Assembly: GCA_002372175.1 (NCBI GenBank)
Contig: DFIS01000082.1
Coordinates: 1-64,000 of the forward strand
Source: Solobacterium sp. UBA3691
GTDB lineage: Bacteria; Bacillota_I; Bacilli_A; Erysipelotrichales; Erysipelotrichaceae
DNA length: 64,000 bases
Direction of reading: 5' to 3'
Below the pieces are notes generated by a model. That model ran no database searches. It was given only the letters and a program-made list of their open reading frames with translations, and was not told where the DNA came from. Every line of letters starts with the position of its first letter. Position 1 is the first letter of the stretch. A program made the position numbers and the translations under genes. This document shows positions 8,927 through 17,398 of this stretch, one piece after another.

Positions 8927-11077
8927 ATGAAAAAGATATTGTCTGTACTGCTGGGACTTCTCTGCATGATCAATACGGGGATCACGGTACATGCGGCAGA
9001 TAATGTAGCTCCGTATACACCCGGTACGGTAGTGATTCCGGTAGAGAAAACATGGGATGATAACGATAATGCGGCAGGTCTTCGTCCGTCTTCGGTCACC
9101 ATCAAGCTGTACCGTTATAAAGAGGGAGAATCATACGATGAAAACAGTCCGTTCAAAACGGCCCAGATTACGGCAGACAGCGGCTGGAGAACCGAATTTG
9201 TGCTGAATGATACAGGTGACGGAAACGATATCATCTATATTGAAAACGGGCAGTATCTGACATATAAGTTTGCAATCAAGGAAGACCCGGTGCCGAGTTA
9301 TACGGAGACTGCTCATACGGATCCGGATGTGGTCATGACCGTTGATACAGGAAGCTGGGACCGTCATGAGCCCAACAATGAGCTGGAGATGGATATCACC
9401 ACGGTCGGCAGTACGAAGAACTATATCGCGATCCACGGAACCGGAGGAAAGTTCTACATCTGGACACCAGAAGAACTGAGTCTGCTTGAGCAGCACGCTC
9501 TTGAGGCCTTCTGTGAGACAAAGCCCGGCTACGGCGGTGAGACATGGGGGAAGACGACCTTCCTGACCGGTTTCGGTTATCATTCGGAAGTCGGCTTCAC
9601 GGTCAGTGAGACACATATCAAGTTTGATTTTCATTCCAACTGGGCAATGTGGGCAGCCGGTGAATATACCCGCAGTACGATCGAACAGAATACCGGTAAG
9701 ATCACGAATACGGTAGCTACGGTAGATGTAACAGTCACCAAGGCATGGGATGATAACAGTGATGCGGACGGCATTCGTCCCGGCAGCCTGACCCTGACCC
9801 TGAACGGTCTGCCTGAAGGTACCACAGCGCCGGAGCCGACAGTCACGAAAGACGGAGACAACTGGATCTATAAATGGACAGGACTGCCTGCGGCAGACAG
9901 CACCGGGACCGAGATCATCTATACCGTATCGGAAAACACCGTACCGGATGGCTATCAGGCCGAACCGACAACTGCAGAAAAAGGCGGTAAGATCACCAAT
10001 GTACATACACCTGAGACAACGGAAGTCAAGATCACAAAGGTCTGGGATGACGCCGCGGATCAGGACGGGATCAGACCGGGAACAGAAGAATTTACACGGT
10101 ATCTGACCCTGAAAGCAGACGGCGAACCTGTTTCAGCAGAAGCGACCGTAACAGTGGATGAGACAGATCCGGACAAGTATGTCGTGGTATGGAAAGATCT
10201 GCCCAAAAACAAAGCCGGAGAGCCTATCGAATATACTGTTGAAGAAGCAGAGATCACCGATTATACGCCTTCTGCGGCAAGCATATCCGCCGGCGGTACG
10301 ATCACCAATACACATACACCGGAGACAACAGAGATCACGGTCACGAAGGTATGGGAAGATGAAGATGATACGGACGGAATGCGTCCTGACAGTCTGACCC
10401 TGACTGTAAACGGTGCACCGGAAGGAACAGAAATACCTGAACCCGCAGTCACAAAGGACGGCAATACATGGACATACACATGGACAGGACTGCCCAAGTA
10501 CAGTGACGGAGAAGAGATCACATATACAATATCGGAAGACAGTGTGCCGGCCGGCTATCAGGCAGAACCTGCGTCTGCGGAAAGCGGCGGTACGATCACC
10601 AATACTCATACACCCGAAACGACCGAGATCAAGGTAAAGAAAGTCTGGAATGATGCGAATGACAAGGACAAGAAACGTCCAGCATCGATCACGATCAATC
10701 TTCTGGCTGACGGCAAGGAGATCCAGGAAAAAGTTGTCACGGAGAGCGACGGCTGGGAAGTAACGTTCACGGATCTGCCGGTCAGAAAAGACGGCACAAA
10801 GATCGTATATACGATCACGGAAGACCCGATAGAGGCATATACACAGTCGATTTCCGGTTCTGCGGATGCCGGCTTCACGGTGACAAATACGCACAAGACA
10901 AAAACACCGCCGACGCCGACACCGACGCCTTCCGATCCGCCCTCACCGCCGAAGAGGCCGCACGAGTTTGTGCCGAGAACAGGCGATGAGAGTCATGCGT
11001 GGCTGTGGACGGGACTGACAGCCGCAGTCATCGGTCTTGGCGCTGTCATCTGGCTGAGGAAAAAGTATACTGCGTAA
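8927..11077 (+). CDS. CnaB-repeat surface protein with sortase-type anchor
   Basis: The 716-residue protein has a signal peptide (MKKILSVLLGLLCMINTG, cleavage near VHAA), five CnaB-type modules beginning with (K)xWDDxxDxDGxRP motifs at about residues 40, 270, 369, 474 and 571, a Pro/Thr-rich spacer, and a C-terminal VPRTG (682-686), a membrane helix and a basic RKKYTA tail. CnaB modules often form Lys-Asn isopeptide bonds; the Lys before xWDD and the Asn in ITNT are the candidate pair. A roughly 110-residue segment (about 155-265) with no CnaB features is placed after module 1 and may be the binding domain. VPRTG departs from LPXTG at the first position. ATG 8927 fits the AAGGGGAG site; GTG 8918 lies within reach but too close. 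No sortase gene is in the window. Confidence 0.88.
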   Translation: MKKILSVLLGLLCMINTGITVHAADNVAPYTPGTVVIPVEKTWDDNDNAAGLRPSSVTIKLYRYKEGESYDENSPFKTAQITADSGWRTEFVLNDTGDGNDIIYIENGQYLTYKFAIKEDPVPSYTETAHTDPDVVMTVDTGSWDRHEPNNELEMDITTVGSTKNYIAIHGTGGKFYIWTPEELSLLEQHALEAFCETKPGYGGETWGKTTFLTGFGYHSEVGFTVSETHIKFDFHSNWAMWAAGEYTRSTIEQNTGKITNTVATVDVTVTKAWDDNSDADGIRPGSLTLTLNGLPEGTTAPEPTVTKDGDNWIYKWTGLPAADSTGTEIIYTVSENTVPDGYQAEPTTAEKGGKITNVHTPETTEVKITKVWDDAADQDGIRPGTEEFTRYLTLKADGEPVSAEATVTVDETDPDKYVVVWKDLPKNKAGEPIEYTVEEAEITDYTPSAASISAGGTITNTHTPETTEITVTKVWEDEDDTDGMRPDSLTLTVNGAPEGTEIPEPAVTKDGNTWTYTWTGLPKYSDGEEITYTISEDSVPAGYQAEPASAESGGTITNTHTPETTEIKVKKVWNDANDKDKKRPASITINLLADGKEIQEKVVTESDGWEVTFTDLPVRKDGTKIVYTITEDPIEAYTQSISGSADAGFTVTNTHKTKTPPTPTPTPSDPPSPPKRPHEFVPRTGDESHAWLWTGLTAAVIGLGAVIWLRKKYTA

Positions 11078-11096
11078 TACGCATACAGGCATGATA

Positions 11097-11128
11097 AAAA
11101 GCGGAGATCATCAGCGGTCTCTGCTTTT
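11097..11128 (+). terminator. Terminator of the CnaB protein gene
   Basis: AAAAGCGGAGA at 11097-11107 pairs with TCTCTGCTTTT at 11118-11128 with one G-U pair. Confidence 0.8.
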
Positions 11129-11211
11129 CGTATTCTTACTTTTTGGCTTTGGCTGTGCTTTCGCGTACGATCAGATTCGTCAGGATACTGATCTTTGTGC
11201 ATTCCTTGGCT

Positions 11212-11415
11212 CTGCTGGTGCCGGATGTGGAGGAACTCTCCTGCATCGGTGCCGCATACATGGCAGGTATCGCCATGGGTGTCTATGACGAACATGTCTT
11301 TGATGTGATCTCCCGTGAGAGGTATACACCGAAGATGGATCCGGCAAAGAAAGACGCAAAACGTGAGCTCGGGCACAGGGCTGCAGCACTTTTGCGCACA
11401 AACAAGCCGGAATAA
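11212..11415 (+). pseudogene. C-terminal remnant of an FGGY-family sugar kinase
   Basis: The frame reads VPDVEELSCIGAAYMAG, then ERYTPKMDPAKKDAKR and a final 20 residues. This is the end of an FGGY carbohydrate kinase (the E-x-x-x-x-GAA block of the second actin-like domain, followed by a YxPxMD tail). The rest of the roughly 500-residue kinase is missing; upstream codons (from 11143) are open but hydrophobic and not family-like, and a terminator lies directly before. It lies just upstream of the ROK regulator, so it is probably a relic of an earlier kinase of the polyol island, whose intact FGGY kinase is at 21390. No start codon with a ribosome site is present. Confidence 0.65.
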
Positions 11416-11430
11416 AGGAATCTCTGACTG

Positions 11431-11462
11431 AATATGCAGGATGAAGAATTCTGCATATTTAT
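11431..11462 (+). terminator. Weak terminator after the kinase remnant
   Basis: AATATGCAG at 11431-11439 pairs with CTGCATATT at 11451-11459; the T run is short. Confidence 0.5.
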
Positions 11463-11496
11463 ATCACACAATAAGTGTTATAAAATATAAATGTAT

Positions 11497-11518
11497 TTAA
11501 TAAAGTGTTAGTTAAATA
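11497..11518. promoter_or_regulatory. Candidate ROK operator at its own promoter
   Basis: TTAATAAAGT (11497-11506) and AGTTAAATA (11510-11518) lie in an AT-rich stretch upstream of the ROK gene. Both motifs recur, in the opposite order, in the importer promoter at 12819-12827 and 12834-12843. Shared rare AT-rich motifs at a regulator and its neighbouring operon fit operator sites; binding is inference. Confidence 0.45.
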
Positions 11519-11542
11519 GTAGCAAACCAAGCCGAATTTGTG

Positions 11543-11548
11543 TATAAT
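11543..11548 (+). promoter_or_regulatory. -10 element of the ROK regulator gene
   Basis: Consensus TATAAT, 20 bases before the ATG, followed by AGAGGTC as ribosome site. Confidence 0.55.
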
Positions 11549-11568
11549 ACTAAAAAAGAGGTCTTCTT

Positions 11569-12690
11569 ATGGCTAAGATCAATACAGCTGAAGTCAGAAA
11601 AATCAATAAAAAGAGTATCCTGCGCTATCTGATCAAAAATACAGAAGCCACAAAGCCCCAGATCGCCGTCGATCTCAAGCTCAGTGTGCCGACAGTCGGT
11701 GCGATCGTCGATGAACTTGTGGAAGAGGGTCTGCTCGAAAATGTGGGCATGCAGGCATCCAGCGGCGGACGCAAAGCTGCGATCTACCGGGTGATCAGAG
11801 ACTCCGTACATGCCTGCGGTATCGAGATATCCCAGAGTCATGTGATCTTTGTGATCGTCAATACCTGCGGTGAGATCGTTGCCTCCGAGAGGATCAGTAA
11901 GCCGTTTGCGGACGGGAAGGAATATATCGACAGTATTGAGGAGTACCGTGAGGATTTTGTGCAGAGAAGCGGTGTTGATCCGCAGACGATCACCGGTATC
12001 GGCATCTCTGTACAGGGACTGATCAATGCCGATCAGACGTGTTTCAGCAGTCATATGCTGGATAACCAGAGAAAGATCAGGATCTATCCGCTGACCGACA
12101 GATATCCGTATATCTATCTGAATGACGGTACGGCATCCTGTATGTCGGAATGCTATGCCAACCAGGAAGAGCGTGACTTTGTCTACCTGATGCTGAGCAG
12201 GACCGTAGGCGGTGCGATCGTGCAGAACGGTGTGATCTGGCAGGGCACAGATTCGTTTGCGGGTGAGTTTGGACATATGCGCATTCATCCCGGTGATGAT
12301 AAGGTCTGTTACTGCGGCGGTAAAGGTCATGCCTGGTGCTATCTGTCTTCCGATCGTCTGGAAGAGGTATGTGATGGTCCGTACTGGGAGTTCTTCGATA
12401 AGCTTAAAGAGGGAGATACAGCCTGCAGGGAATTCTTCAGCACATTCCTGGATGACCTGGCTTTACTGGTCTACAATATCCGGATGATGAATAACAGTGA
12501 TATTGTGCTGGGCGGATATCTTGGAAGACATCTGGGACCGTATCTTCCGGAACTGGAACAGAGAATACAGAAACAGGATCACCTGTATACGGAGAGTACG
12601 ACCAGGATCCTGACCGGACAGTATGATCTGGAAGCTGCCGGAGTCGGAGCCGCAAGGTATTTCATCGAGCAGTATATCCAGTCACTGTAA
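11569..12690 (+). CDS. ROK-family transcriptional regulator (XylR/NagC type)
   Basis: The 373-residue protein has an N-terminal winged helix (about residues 8-65, with KPQIAVDLKLSVPTVGAIVDEL as the recognition region, split here as residues 29-50) and a ROK sugar-kinase-like domain. It keeps the GYGIGIS-like ITGIGISVQG, the GGAIVQNG glycine segment, and the zinc site GHMRIHP followed by CYCGGKGHAWC. ROK repressors release DNA on binding a sugar. It is read towards the adjacent sugar importer and catabolic genes and is very likely their regulator. It has its own promoter and terminator. Confidence 0.92.
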   Translation: MAKINTAEVRKINKKSILRYLIKNTEATKPQIAVDLKLSVPTVGAIVDELVEEGLLENVGMQASSGGRKAAIYRVIRDSVHACGIEISQSHVIFVIVNTCGEIVASERISKPFADGKEYIDSIEEYREDFVQRSGVDPQTITGIGISVQGLINADQTCFSSHMLDNQRKIRIYPLTDRYPYIYLNDGTASCMSECYANQEERDFVYLMLSRTVGGAIVQNGVIWQGTDSFAGEFGHMRIHPGDDKVCYCGGKGHAWCYLSSDRLEEVCDGPYWEFFDKLKEGDTACREFFSTFLDDLALLVYNIRMMNNSDIVLGGYLGRHLGPYLPELEQRIQKQDHLYTESTTRILTGQYDLEAAGVGAARYFIEQYIQSL

Positions 12691-12718
12691 ACAGATCACA
12701 ACTAATTTCGTAAAACAG

Positions 12719-12744
12719 CCTGTCCCGGAAAGGGCAGGTTTTTC
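12719..12744 (+). terminator. Terminator of the ROK gene
   Basis: CCTGTCC at 12719-12725 pairs with GGGCAGG at 12732-12738 with one G-T wobble, followed by TTTTT. Confidence 0.8.
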
Positions 12745-12783
12745 GTTTTGTTAACTTGATAAAAAATTAATTAATTAAACATA

Positions 12784-12812
12784 TTGACAAAGTAGTTTTC
12801 CAGAGTTACTTT
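12784..12812 (+). promoter_or_regulatory. Promoter of the sugar importer operon
   Basis: TTGACA at 12784-12789, a 17-base spacer and TACTTT at 12807-12812. The 12-base palindrome TTAATTAATTAA lies just upstream, and the two motifs shared with the ROK promoter lie just downstream at 12819-12843, a position suited to repression. Confidence 0.6.
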
Positions 12813-12818
12813 TAAAGC

Positions 12819-12843
12819 AGTTAAATAAATAGGTTAATAAAGT
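12819..12843. promoter_or_regulatory. Candidate ROK operator downstream of the importer promoter
   Basis: AGTTAAATA (12819-12827) and TTAATAAAGT (12834-12843) exactly repeat two motifs found upstream of the ROK gene at 11497-11518. Confidence 0.45.
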
Positions 12844-12907
12844 ATCCCTGCAGTAACAGGAAAGATTAACCACAATTATTTAATCAATAATGAAAAGGAG
12901 AAAGAAA

Positions 12908-13945
12908 ATGAAAAAGGCATTACGTACTCTCGCTGCTGCAGTTCTGACACTGACACTTGCGGCATGCAGCTCCGGTTCTTCTTCAGGCGGAACTTCAGGC
13001 GGTACATCCGGCGGAACTACCGGTGGTGACACTCCGGCCACACAGGAAACAAAGAAACCGATCAAGATTGGTGTTGCTGTATCCAGCTGGACAACAAATG
13101 CGATCTTCGTTGATGCGTCCAGAATGATCCAGGAAGCTGCTGACAAGAACGGCTGGGATTACAACGGTATTACCCTGACAGCTGACTCTGCTGTTAATAT
13201 CCTGGAAAACTTCATCAACTCTGATTGCGATATCATTCTGTTCCAGGTCAACCAGGCACCGGATGCCTTCGCTTCCAAACTGGATGAGATGCTTGATGCC
13301 GGTATCTGTGTTATCGAGTATGACTCTGAGATCTATGCAGACAAGGATACATTCGTACTGACACTGGATAACTATGATGCAGGTTACTACCTTGGTGAGA
13401 TCGTTGCCAAGTGGTGTGATGAGAACATTGATGGTGAAGCAGTAATCGGTGTCGGTAACCGTGAGTCCAATGAAACATTCAAGTACCGTGCTATGGGTAT
13501 CGTTGACGGTATCAATGAGAATATCAAGAACGGCGGCGTTAAGCTCCAGGTTGAAACACAGCCCGGTAATGCTGAAGGCGGTATGAAGGCTGCTGAAGAC
13601 CTGCTCTCCGGTCTGCCTGATATGAATGTCTGCGTCATGTGGAACGGTGGTTCTGACACAGGTGCTTATGAAGCTCTGAAGGGTGCGAACTGGGACGGTG
13701 CTCTGTTCGGATTCGATGCTTCCCAGGAAGAGATCAAGGCCATGATGAACAAGGATATCCTGAAGGGTTCTGTCAGCACAAACTGCGGTCCTGAGCTCCT
13801 TGGTGTAATCGAGCGTGCAGTTGCCTATGTAGAAAACGGTAATGAGTACACAGATGAGCAGAAGGCTGATCCGACACTGATCAAGCATTATTTCGAGCCG
13901 GTAATGGTCTGGCAGGAAGATGCTGAAGACTGGCTGCTTGACTAA
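12908..13945 (+). CDS. Sugar ABC transporter substrate-binding lipoprotein (RbsB-like)
   Basis: The 345-residue protein has a lipoprotein signal with LTLAAC as lipobox, a Ser/Gly/Thr-rich linker, and a periplasmic-binding-protein type I (Peripla_BP_4) domain starting KPIKIGVAVSSW. The later DNYDAGYYLGEIVAKW and ALFGFDASQEEIKAM segments match the hinge and second lobe of RbsB-type proteins. It should capture the sugar or polyol outside the cell. ATG 12908 is preferred over ATG 12890 since AAAGGAG lies 9 bases upstream and the signal peptide starts MKKALRT. It is first in the operon, before an attenuating hairpin, as is common for the most abundant component. Confidence 0.93.
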   Translation: MKKALRTLAAAVLTLTLAACSSGSSSGGTSGGTSGGTTGGDTPATQETKKPIKIGVAVSSWTTNAIFVDASRMIQEAADKNGWDYNGITLTADSAVNILENFINSDCDIILFQVNQAPDAFASKLDEMLDAGICVIEYDSEIYADKDTFVLTLDNYDAGYYLGEIVAKWCDENIDGEAVIGVGNRESNETFKYRAMGIVDGINENIKNGGVKLQVETQPGNAEGGMKAAEDLLSGLPDMNVCVMWNGGSDTGAYEALKGANWDGALFGFDASQEEIKAMMNKDILKGSVSTNCGPELLGVIERAVAYVENGNEYTDEQKADPTLIKHYFEPVMVWQEDAEDWLLD

Positions 13946-13993
13946 GTGTAAACAGACATTAGCATCAGCATAATTCAGAATTATGTTCTGTAT

Positions 13994-14028
13994 AAGCCCG
14001 GGATACGAAACATATTCCGGGCTTTATC
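13994..14028 (+). terminator. Intra-operon hairpin between binding protein and ATPase genes
   Basis: AAGCCCGG at 13994-14001 pairs with CCGGGCTT at 14017-14024, with few T residues. It is likely a partial terminator or mRNA-stabilising structure that keeps the binding protein in excess. Confidence 0.65.
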
Positions 14029-14057
14029 TAAAATAGCAGGATTAAAGGAGTGATAAA

Positions 14058-15545
14058 GTGAGTTCAGTAATACTGTCATTGAAAAACATATCCAAGCAGT
14101 ATCCGGGTGTACTGGCCCTGAACAATGTTTCTCTGGATATCAACGAGGGAGAAACACTGGCTCTGGTCGGTGAAAACGGGGCGGGTAAATCAACACTGAT
14201 CAAGACACTTTCCGGCTCGATCCTGCCTTCGGAGGGGACGATCATCTTTGAGGGCAAAGAGTATGATCATATGACACCGAAGCAGTCCGCAGATCTTGGT
14301 ATATCCGTTGTTTATCAGGAGTTTAACCTGATGAATACACTGAGTGTAGCAGAGAATGTATATGTCGGAAGACTGCCGATGAAAAACGGGTTGTATGACA
14401 AAAAGAAGTGTATTGAAGACGCAAAGAAGATATTTGAAGAACTGGAGATCGATATCGATGTTACAAAACCGGTAGAAGAGCTGTCGGTGGCGTATATGCA
14501 GCTGGTAGAGATCGCCAAGAATCTGGCTAAGCAGACAAAGGTGCTGATCATGGATGAACCTACGGCACCGCTGACTGAACATGAATGTGAGATCCTGTTC
14601 AGGATCATGAGAAACCTGAAGGAAAGAGGGATGACGATCATTTTCATCTCCCACCGGATGAACGAAATATTTGATCTGTGTGACCGTGTAGCGATCATGC
14701 GTGACGGTCAGCTGATCTCTACATACGGTATCAATGAAGTAGACAGGGCGAAGATCATTTCGGACATGGTTGGACGCGATATGTCGGAAGCTTTCCCTAC
14801 ATGCGATAAGACGATCGGTGAAGTCGTCCTGGAAGTAAAGAATCTTTCGGGTAACGGCGTGCGTAATATCAGCTTTGCACTGCACCGCGGAGAGATCCTC
14901 GGTCTTGCAGGACTGGTCGGAGCCGGACGTACAGAGATCATGCGTATCCTGTACGGGGCAGATCTTGGCGGATCCGGTGAAGTCTATCTCCATGGTGAGA
15001 AGGTCTTCTTCAGAAGTCCGAAGGAAGCTGTGCAGAAGGGTGTTGTATTACTGCCGGAAGACAGAAAAAGAGAGGGTGTGCTGTTATCGCTGCCGATCAG
15101 ACAGAATATTGCACTTCCTAACCTGAAGTCTATTTCAAAAGGATTTCTGATGAACTTCAAAAAGGAAAAAGAGATCGTAGAAAAGCAGAAAGAAGATCTG
15201 AAGATCGCCTGTTACTCGGTCGATCAGCTGGCAGGAACGCTTTCCGGCGGCAACCAGCAGAAGATCGTACTGGCAAAGTGGCTTGCGTCTTCGGCTGATA
15301 TCCTGATCTTTGATGAACCTACCCGCGGTATTGATGTAGGTGCCAAACAGGAGATCTATAACCTGATGAATAACCTGTGCATGCAGGGAATGTCGATCAT
15401 CATGATCTCTTCCGAAATGGATGAAATGATCGGTATGTCAGACCGTATCGTAGTGCTGTATGAAGGCCGTCAGACCGGTGTATTGGAAAAAGAACAGTTC
15501 TCACAGGAAGCAATCATGACGCTGGCTTCCGGAGAAACCCTGTAA
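14058..15545 (+). CDS. Sugar ABC transporter ATPase with two nucleotide-binding domains (RbsA-like)
   Basis: The 495-residue protein carries two ABC domains in one chain. Domain 1 has GENGAGKSTL (Walker A), VAYMQLVEIAKNL and LIMDEPTAPLT; domain 2 starts near residue 255, has a GLVGAGRTE degenerate Walker A, the signature LSGGNQQK and LIFDEPTRGIDVG. This is the RbsA/XylG layout, where only the first Walker A is complete. It powers the importer with the permease gene 12 bases downstream. The start is a GTG at 14058 with AAGGAG 8 bases upstream. Confidence 0.95.
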   Translation: MSSVILSLKNISKQYPGVLALNNVSLDINEGETLALVGENGAGKSTLIKTLSGSILPSEGTIIFEGKEYDHMTPKQSADLGISVVYQEFNLMNTLSVAENVYVGRLPMKNGLYDKKKCIEDAKKIFEELEIDIDVTKPVEELSVAYMQLVEIAKNLAKQTKVLIMDEPTAPLTEHECEILFRIMRNLKERGMTIIFISHRMNEIFDLCDRVAIMRDGQLISTYGINEVDRAKIISDMVGRDMSEAFPTCDKTIGEVVLEVKNLSGNGVRNISFALHRGEILGLAGLVGAGRTEIMRILYGADLGGSGEVYLHGEKVFFRSPKEAVQKGVVLLPEDRKREGVLLSLPIRQNIALPNLKSISKGFLMNFKKEKEIVEKQKEDLKIACYSVDQLAGTLSGGNQQKIVLAKWLASSADILIFDEPTRGIDVGAKQEIYNLMNNLCMQGMSIIMISSEMDEMIGMSDRIVVLYEGRQTGVLEKEQFSQEAIMTLASGETL

Positions 15546-15557
15546 GGAGATAAACGT

Positions 15558-16550
15558 ATGGAAAAACTGAAAAGAGTATTGTCTGCTAATGCGACATGGG
15601 TCGTTCTCATCTGCCTGATGGTCTTCTTTACGATCCTCAGTCCGAATTTCATGACTGTCAAAAACATGATCACTGTCCTGAGGCAGGTGTCTGTCAACGG
15701 TATCTGTGCTGTCGGTCTTGCGATCATTTTGATCGGCGGCGGTATTGACCTTTCCACCGGTTCGCAGACAGCGGTTGCCGGTATGCTGTGTGCTACGCTG
15801 ATGGTCAACCACGGCTGGCCGGTCATCCCCTCGTTCATTATTGCAATCGTTGTTACGGCTTTGACGGTAGGTACACTGAACGGTATGGCTGTTGCCTACA
15901 CAGGCATGCCTCCGCTGATTGCGACCCTGGGTACACAGAACGTAGCCCGCGGTATTGCCTACCTGATCACTGACGGATATATCATTTACAACATTCCGGA
16001 GCTGGCCAAGGTCATCGGTCAGGGAAGTATCGCAAAGACAGTTCCGTACTGTGTTCTCCTGTTTATCTTCATTCTGTTTGTCGGTGATTTCATCCTGAAT
16101 AAGACAAGCTACGGAAGAATGCTGTTTGCGGTAGGTTCCAACAAGGAGGCTGCCCGTCTGTCCGGTATTCCCGTCAAGAAGATCCAGATCTCTTCGTTTA
16201 TTGTCGGTTCCCTGTTTATCTCACTCGGCGGTGTCGTACTGATGAGCCGTCTGAACAGCGGTATTCCCAACGTTGGTACAGATATCTATATCGAGATCCT
16301 CTCGGCATGTATTATCGGCGGTATCTCCTCCAACGGAGGACGCGGCAATGTCTTCAAGATGCTGGGCGGTGTTCTGATCATGGGTGTCATCTCCAATGGT
16401 ATGAACGTTGCCGGTATCTCCGAGTATTATCAGTATATCGTCAAGGGAAGCATCCTGCTTGTCTCCGTAGGTCTCGACTCTTACCGTACAGTTATTCAGA
16501 CAAGCCGTAGAAGTCATGTGATCCGCAGTGCAGCCAAAGAAAGTGTGTAA
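15558..16550 (+). CDS. Sugar ABC transporter permease (RbsC-like)
   Basis: The 330-residue polytopic protein has eight to ten hydrophobic segments and RbsC-family motifs: IGGGIDLSTGS near residue 55, and the cytoplasmic coupling loop FAVGSNKEAARLSGI(P)VK. A single permease gene implies a homodimer. AAGGAGA lies 9 bases before ATG, and the gene follows the ATPase by 12 bases. Confidence 0.95.
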   Translation: MEKLKRVLSANATWVVLICLMVFFTILSPNFMTVKNMITVLRQVSVNGICAVGLAIILIGGGIDLSTGSQTAVAGMLCATLMVNHGWPVIPSFIIAIVVTALTVGTLNGMAVAYTGMPPLIATLGTQNVARGIAYLITDGYIIYNIPELAKVIGQGSIAKTVPYCVLLFIFILFVGDFILNKTSYGRMLFAVGSNKEAARLSGIPVKKIQISSFIVGSLFISLGGVVLMSRLNSGIPNVGTDIYIEILSACIIGGISSNGGRGNVFKMLGGVLIMGVISNGMNVAGISEYYQYIVKGSILLVSVGLDSYRTVIQTSRRSHVIRSAAKESV

Positions 16551-16562
16551 CGAGGAGGAAAT

Positions 16563-17378
16563 ATGGGTCTGTTTCAGTGTAAAATATTTTCACAGGAGCT
16601 TTACCGCAGTGTTAATGTCAATGTGATCATTCCGCTGCCTGATTCCAATAATGATTTCTTCGGGGCAGATATCCACTATCCTGCACCGGGAGAGAAATAC
16701 AGAGTACTCTATCTTCTGCACGGGTTCTCGGCAGATGAATCAGACTGGCAGAGATTCTCACGTATTGAGTCGTATGCACAGCTGAAGAATATCGCTGTTG
16801 TCATGCCTGACGGATATAACAGTTTCTATGAGAACAGTCCGTTCGGGGCAGCGTACTGCAGATATGTTGCAGAAGAACTGCCGAAGGCAATGGAAGCGAT
16901 CTTCCCGATCTCTTCAAAGAGAGAGTACAGGTTCATTGCCGGTCTTTCCATGGGCGGAGGCGGTGCGTATAAGCTGGCACTGCGCTATCCTGACAGATAT
17001 GCGGCAGCCGCAAGTCTTTCCGGCGGTCTGGAGTCCAGACTGAGCAGCTCACCGTCCGGTGTCAGCTCAAGATCGAACCAGTGGCGTGCATTTGCCTATG
17101 GTATGGACAGGGAGTACTTCGATCCTGAGTACAGTGATCTGAAGGTACTGCTGAAGAAACGGCTGGATGAGGGCACAGAGATACCGAAGCTCTACCAGTG
17201 CTGCGGTACCGAGGACTTTACCTATCCGCAGAATATCTCATTCAGAGACTTTGCGCTGAATGAAGGCGTGGATCTGACCTGGGAAGAAGGACCCGGTGCA
17301 CATAACTTTGATTTCTGGGATCCGTATATCCGCAGAATACTTGACTGGCTTCCGATCGACGGCAAGCTTGTAGACTAA
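16563..17378 (+). CDS. Alpha/beta hydrolase esterase (tributyrin/feruloyl esterase D family)
   Basis: The 271-residue protein has no signal peptide. It shows RVLYLLHGFSADESDW (oxyanion region), GLSMGGGGAY with the nucleophilic Ser, and HNFDFWD with the catalytic His; the family (EstA, FrmB, esterase D) removes acyl groups from small esters and sugars. Its position 12 bases after the permease and before three dehydrogenases suggests it deacylates the imported compound inside the cell, which is inference. GAGGAGG lies close to the ATG. Confidence 0.88.
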   Translation: MGLFQCKIFSQELYRSVNVNVIIPLPDSNNDFFGADIHYPAPGEKYRVLYLLHGFSADESDWQRFSRIESYAQLKNIAVVMPDGYNSFYENSPFGAAYCRYVAEELPKAMEAIFPISSKREYRFIAGLSMGGGGAYKLALRYPDRYAAAASLSGGLESRLSSSPSGVSSRSNQWRAFAYGMDREYFDPEYSDLKVLLKKRLDEGTEIPKLYQCCGTEDFTYPQNISFRDFALNEGVDLTWEEGPGAHNFDFWDPYIRRILDWLPIDGKLVD

Positions 17379-17398
17379 TAATGAGGAGACAGTATAAT

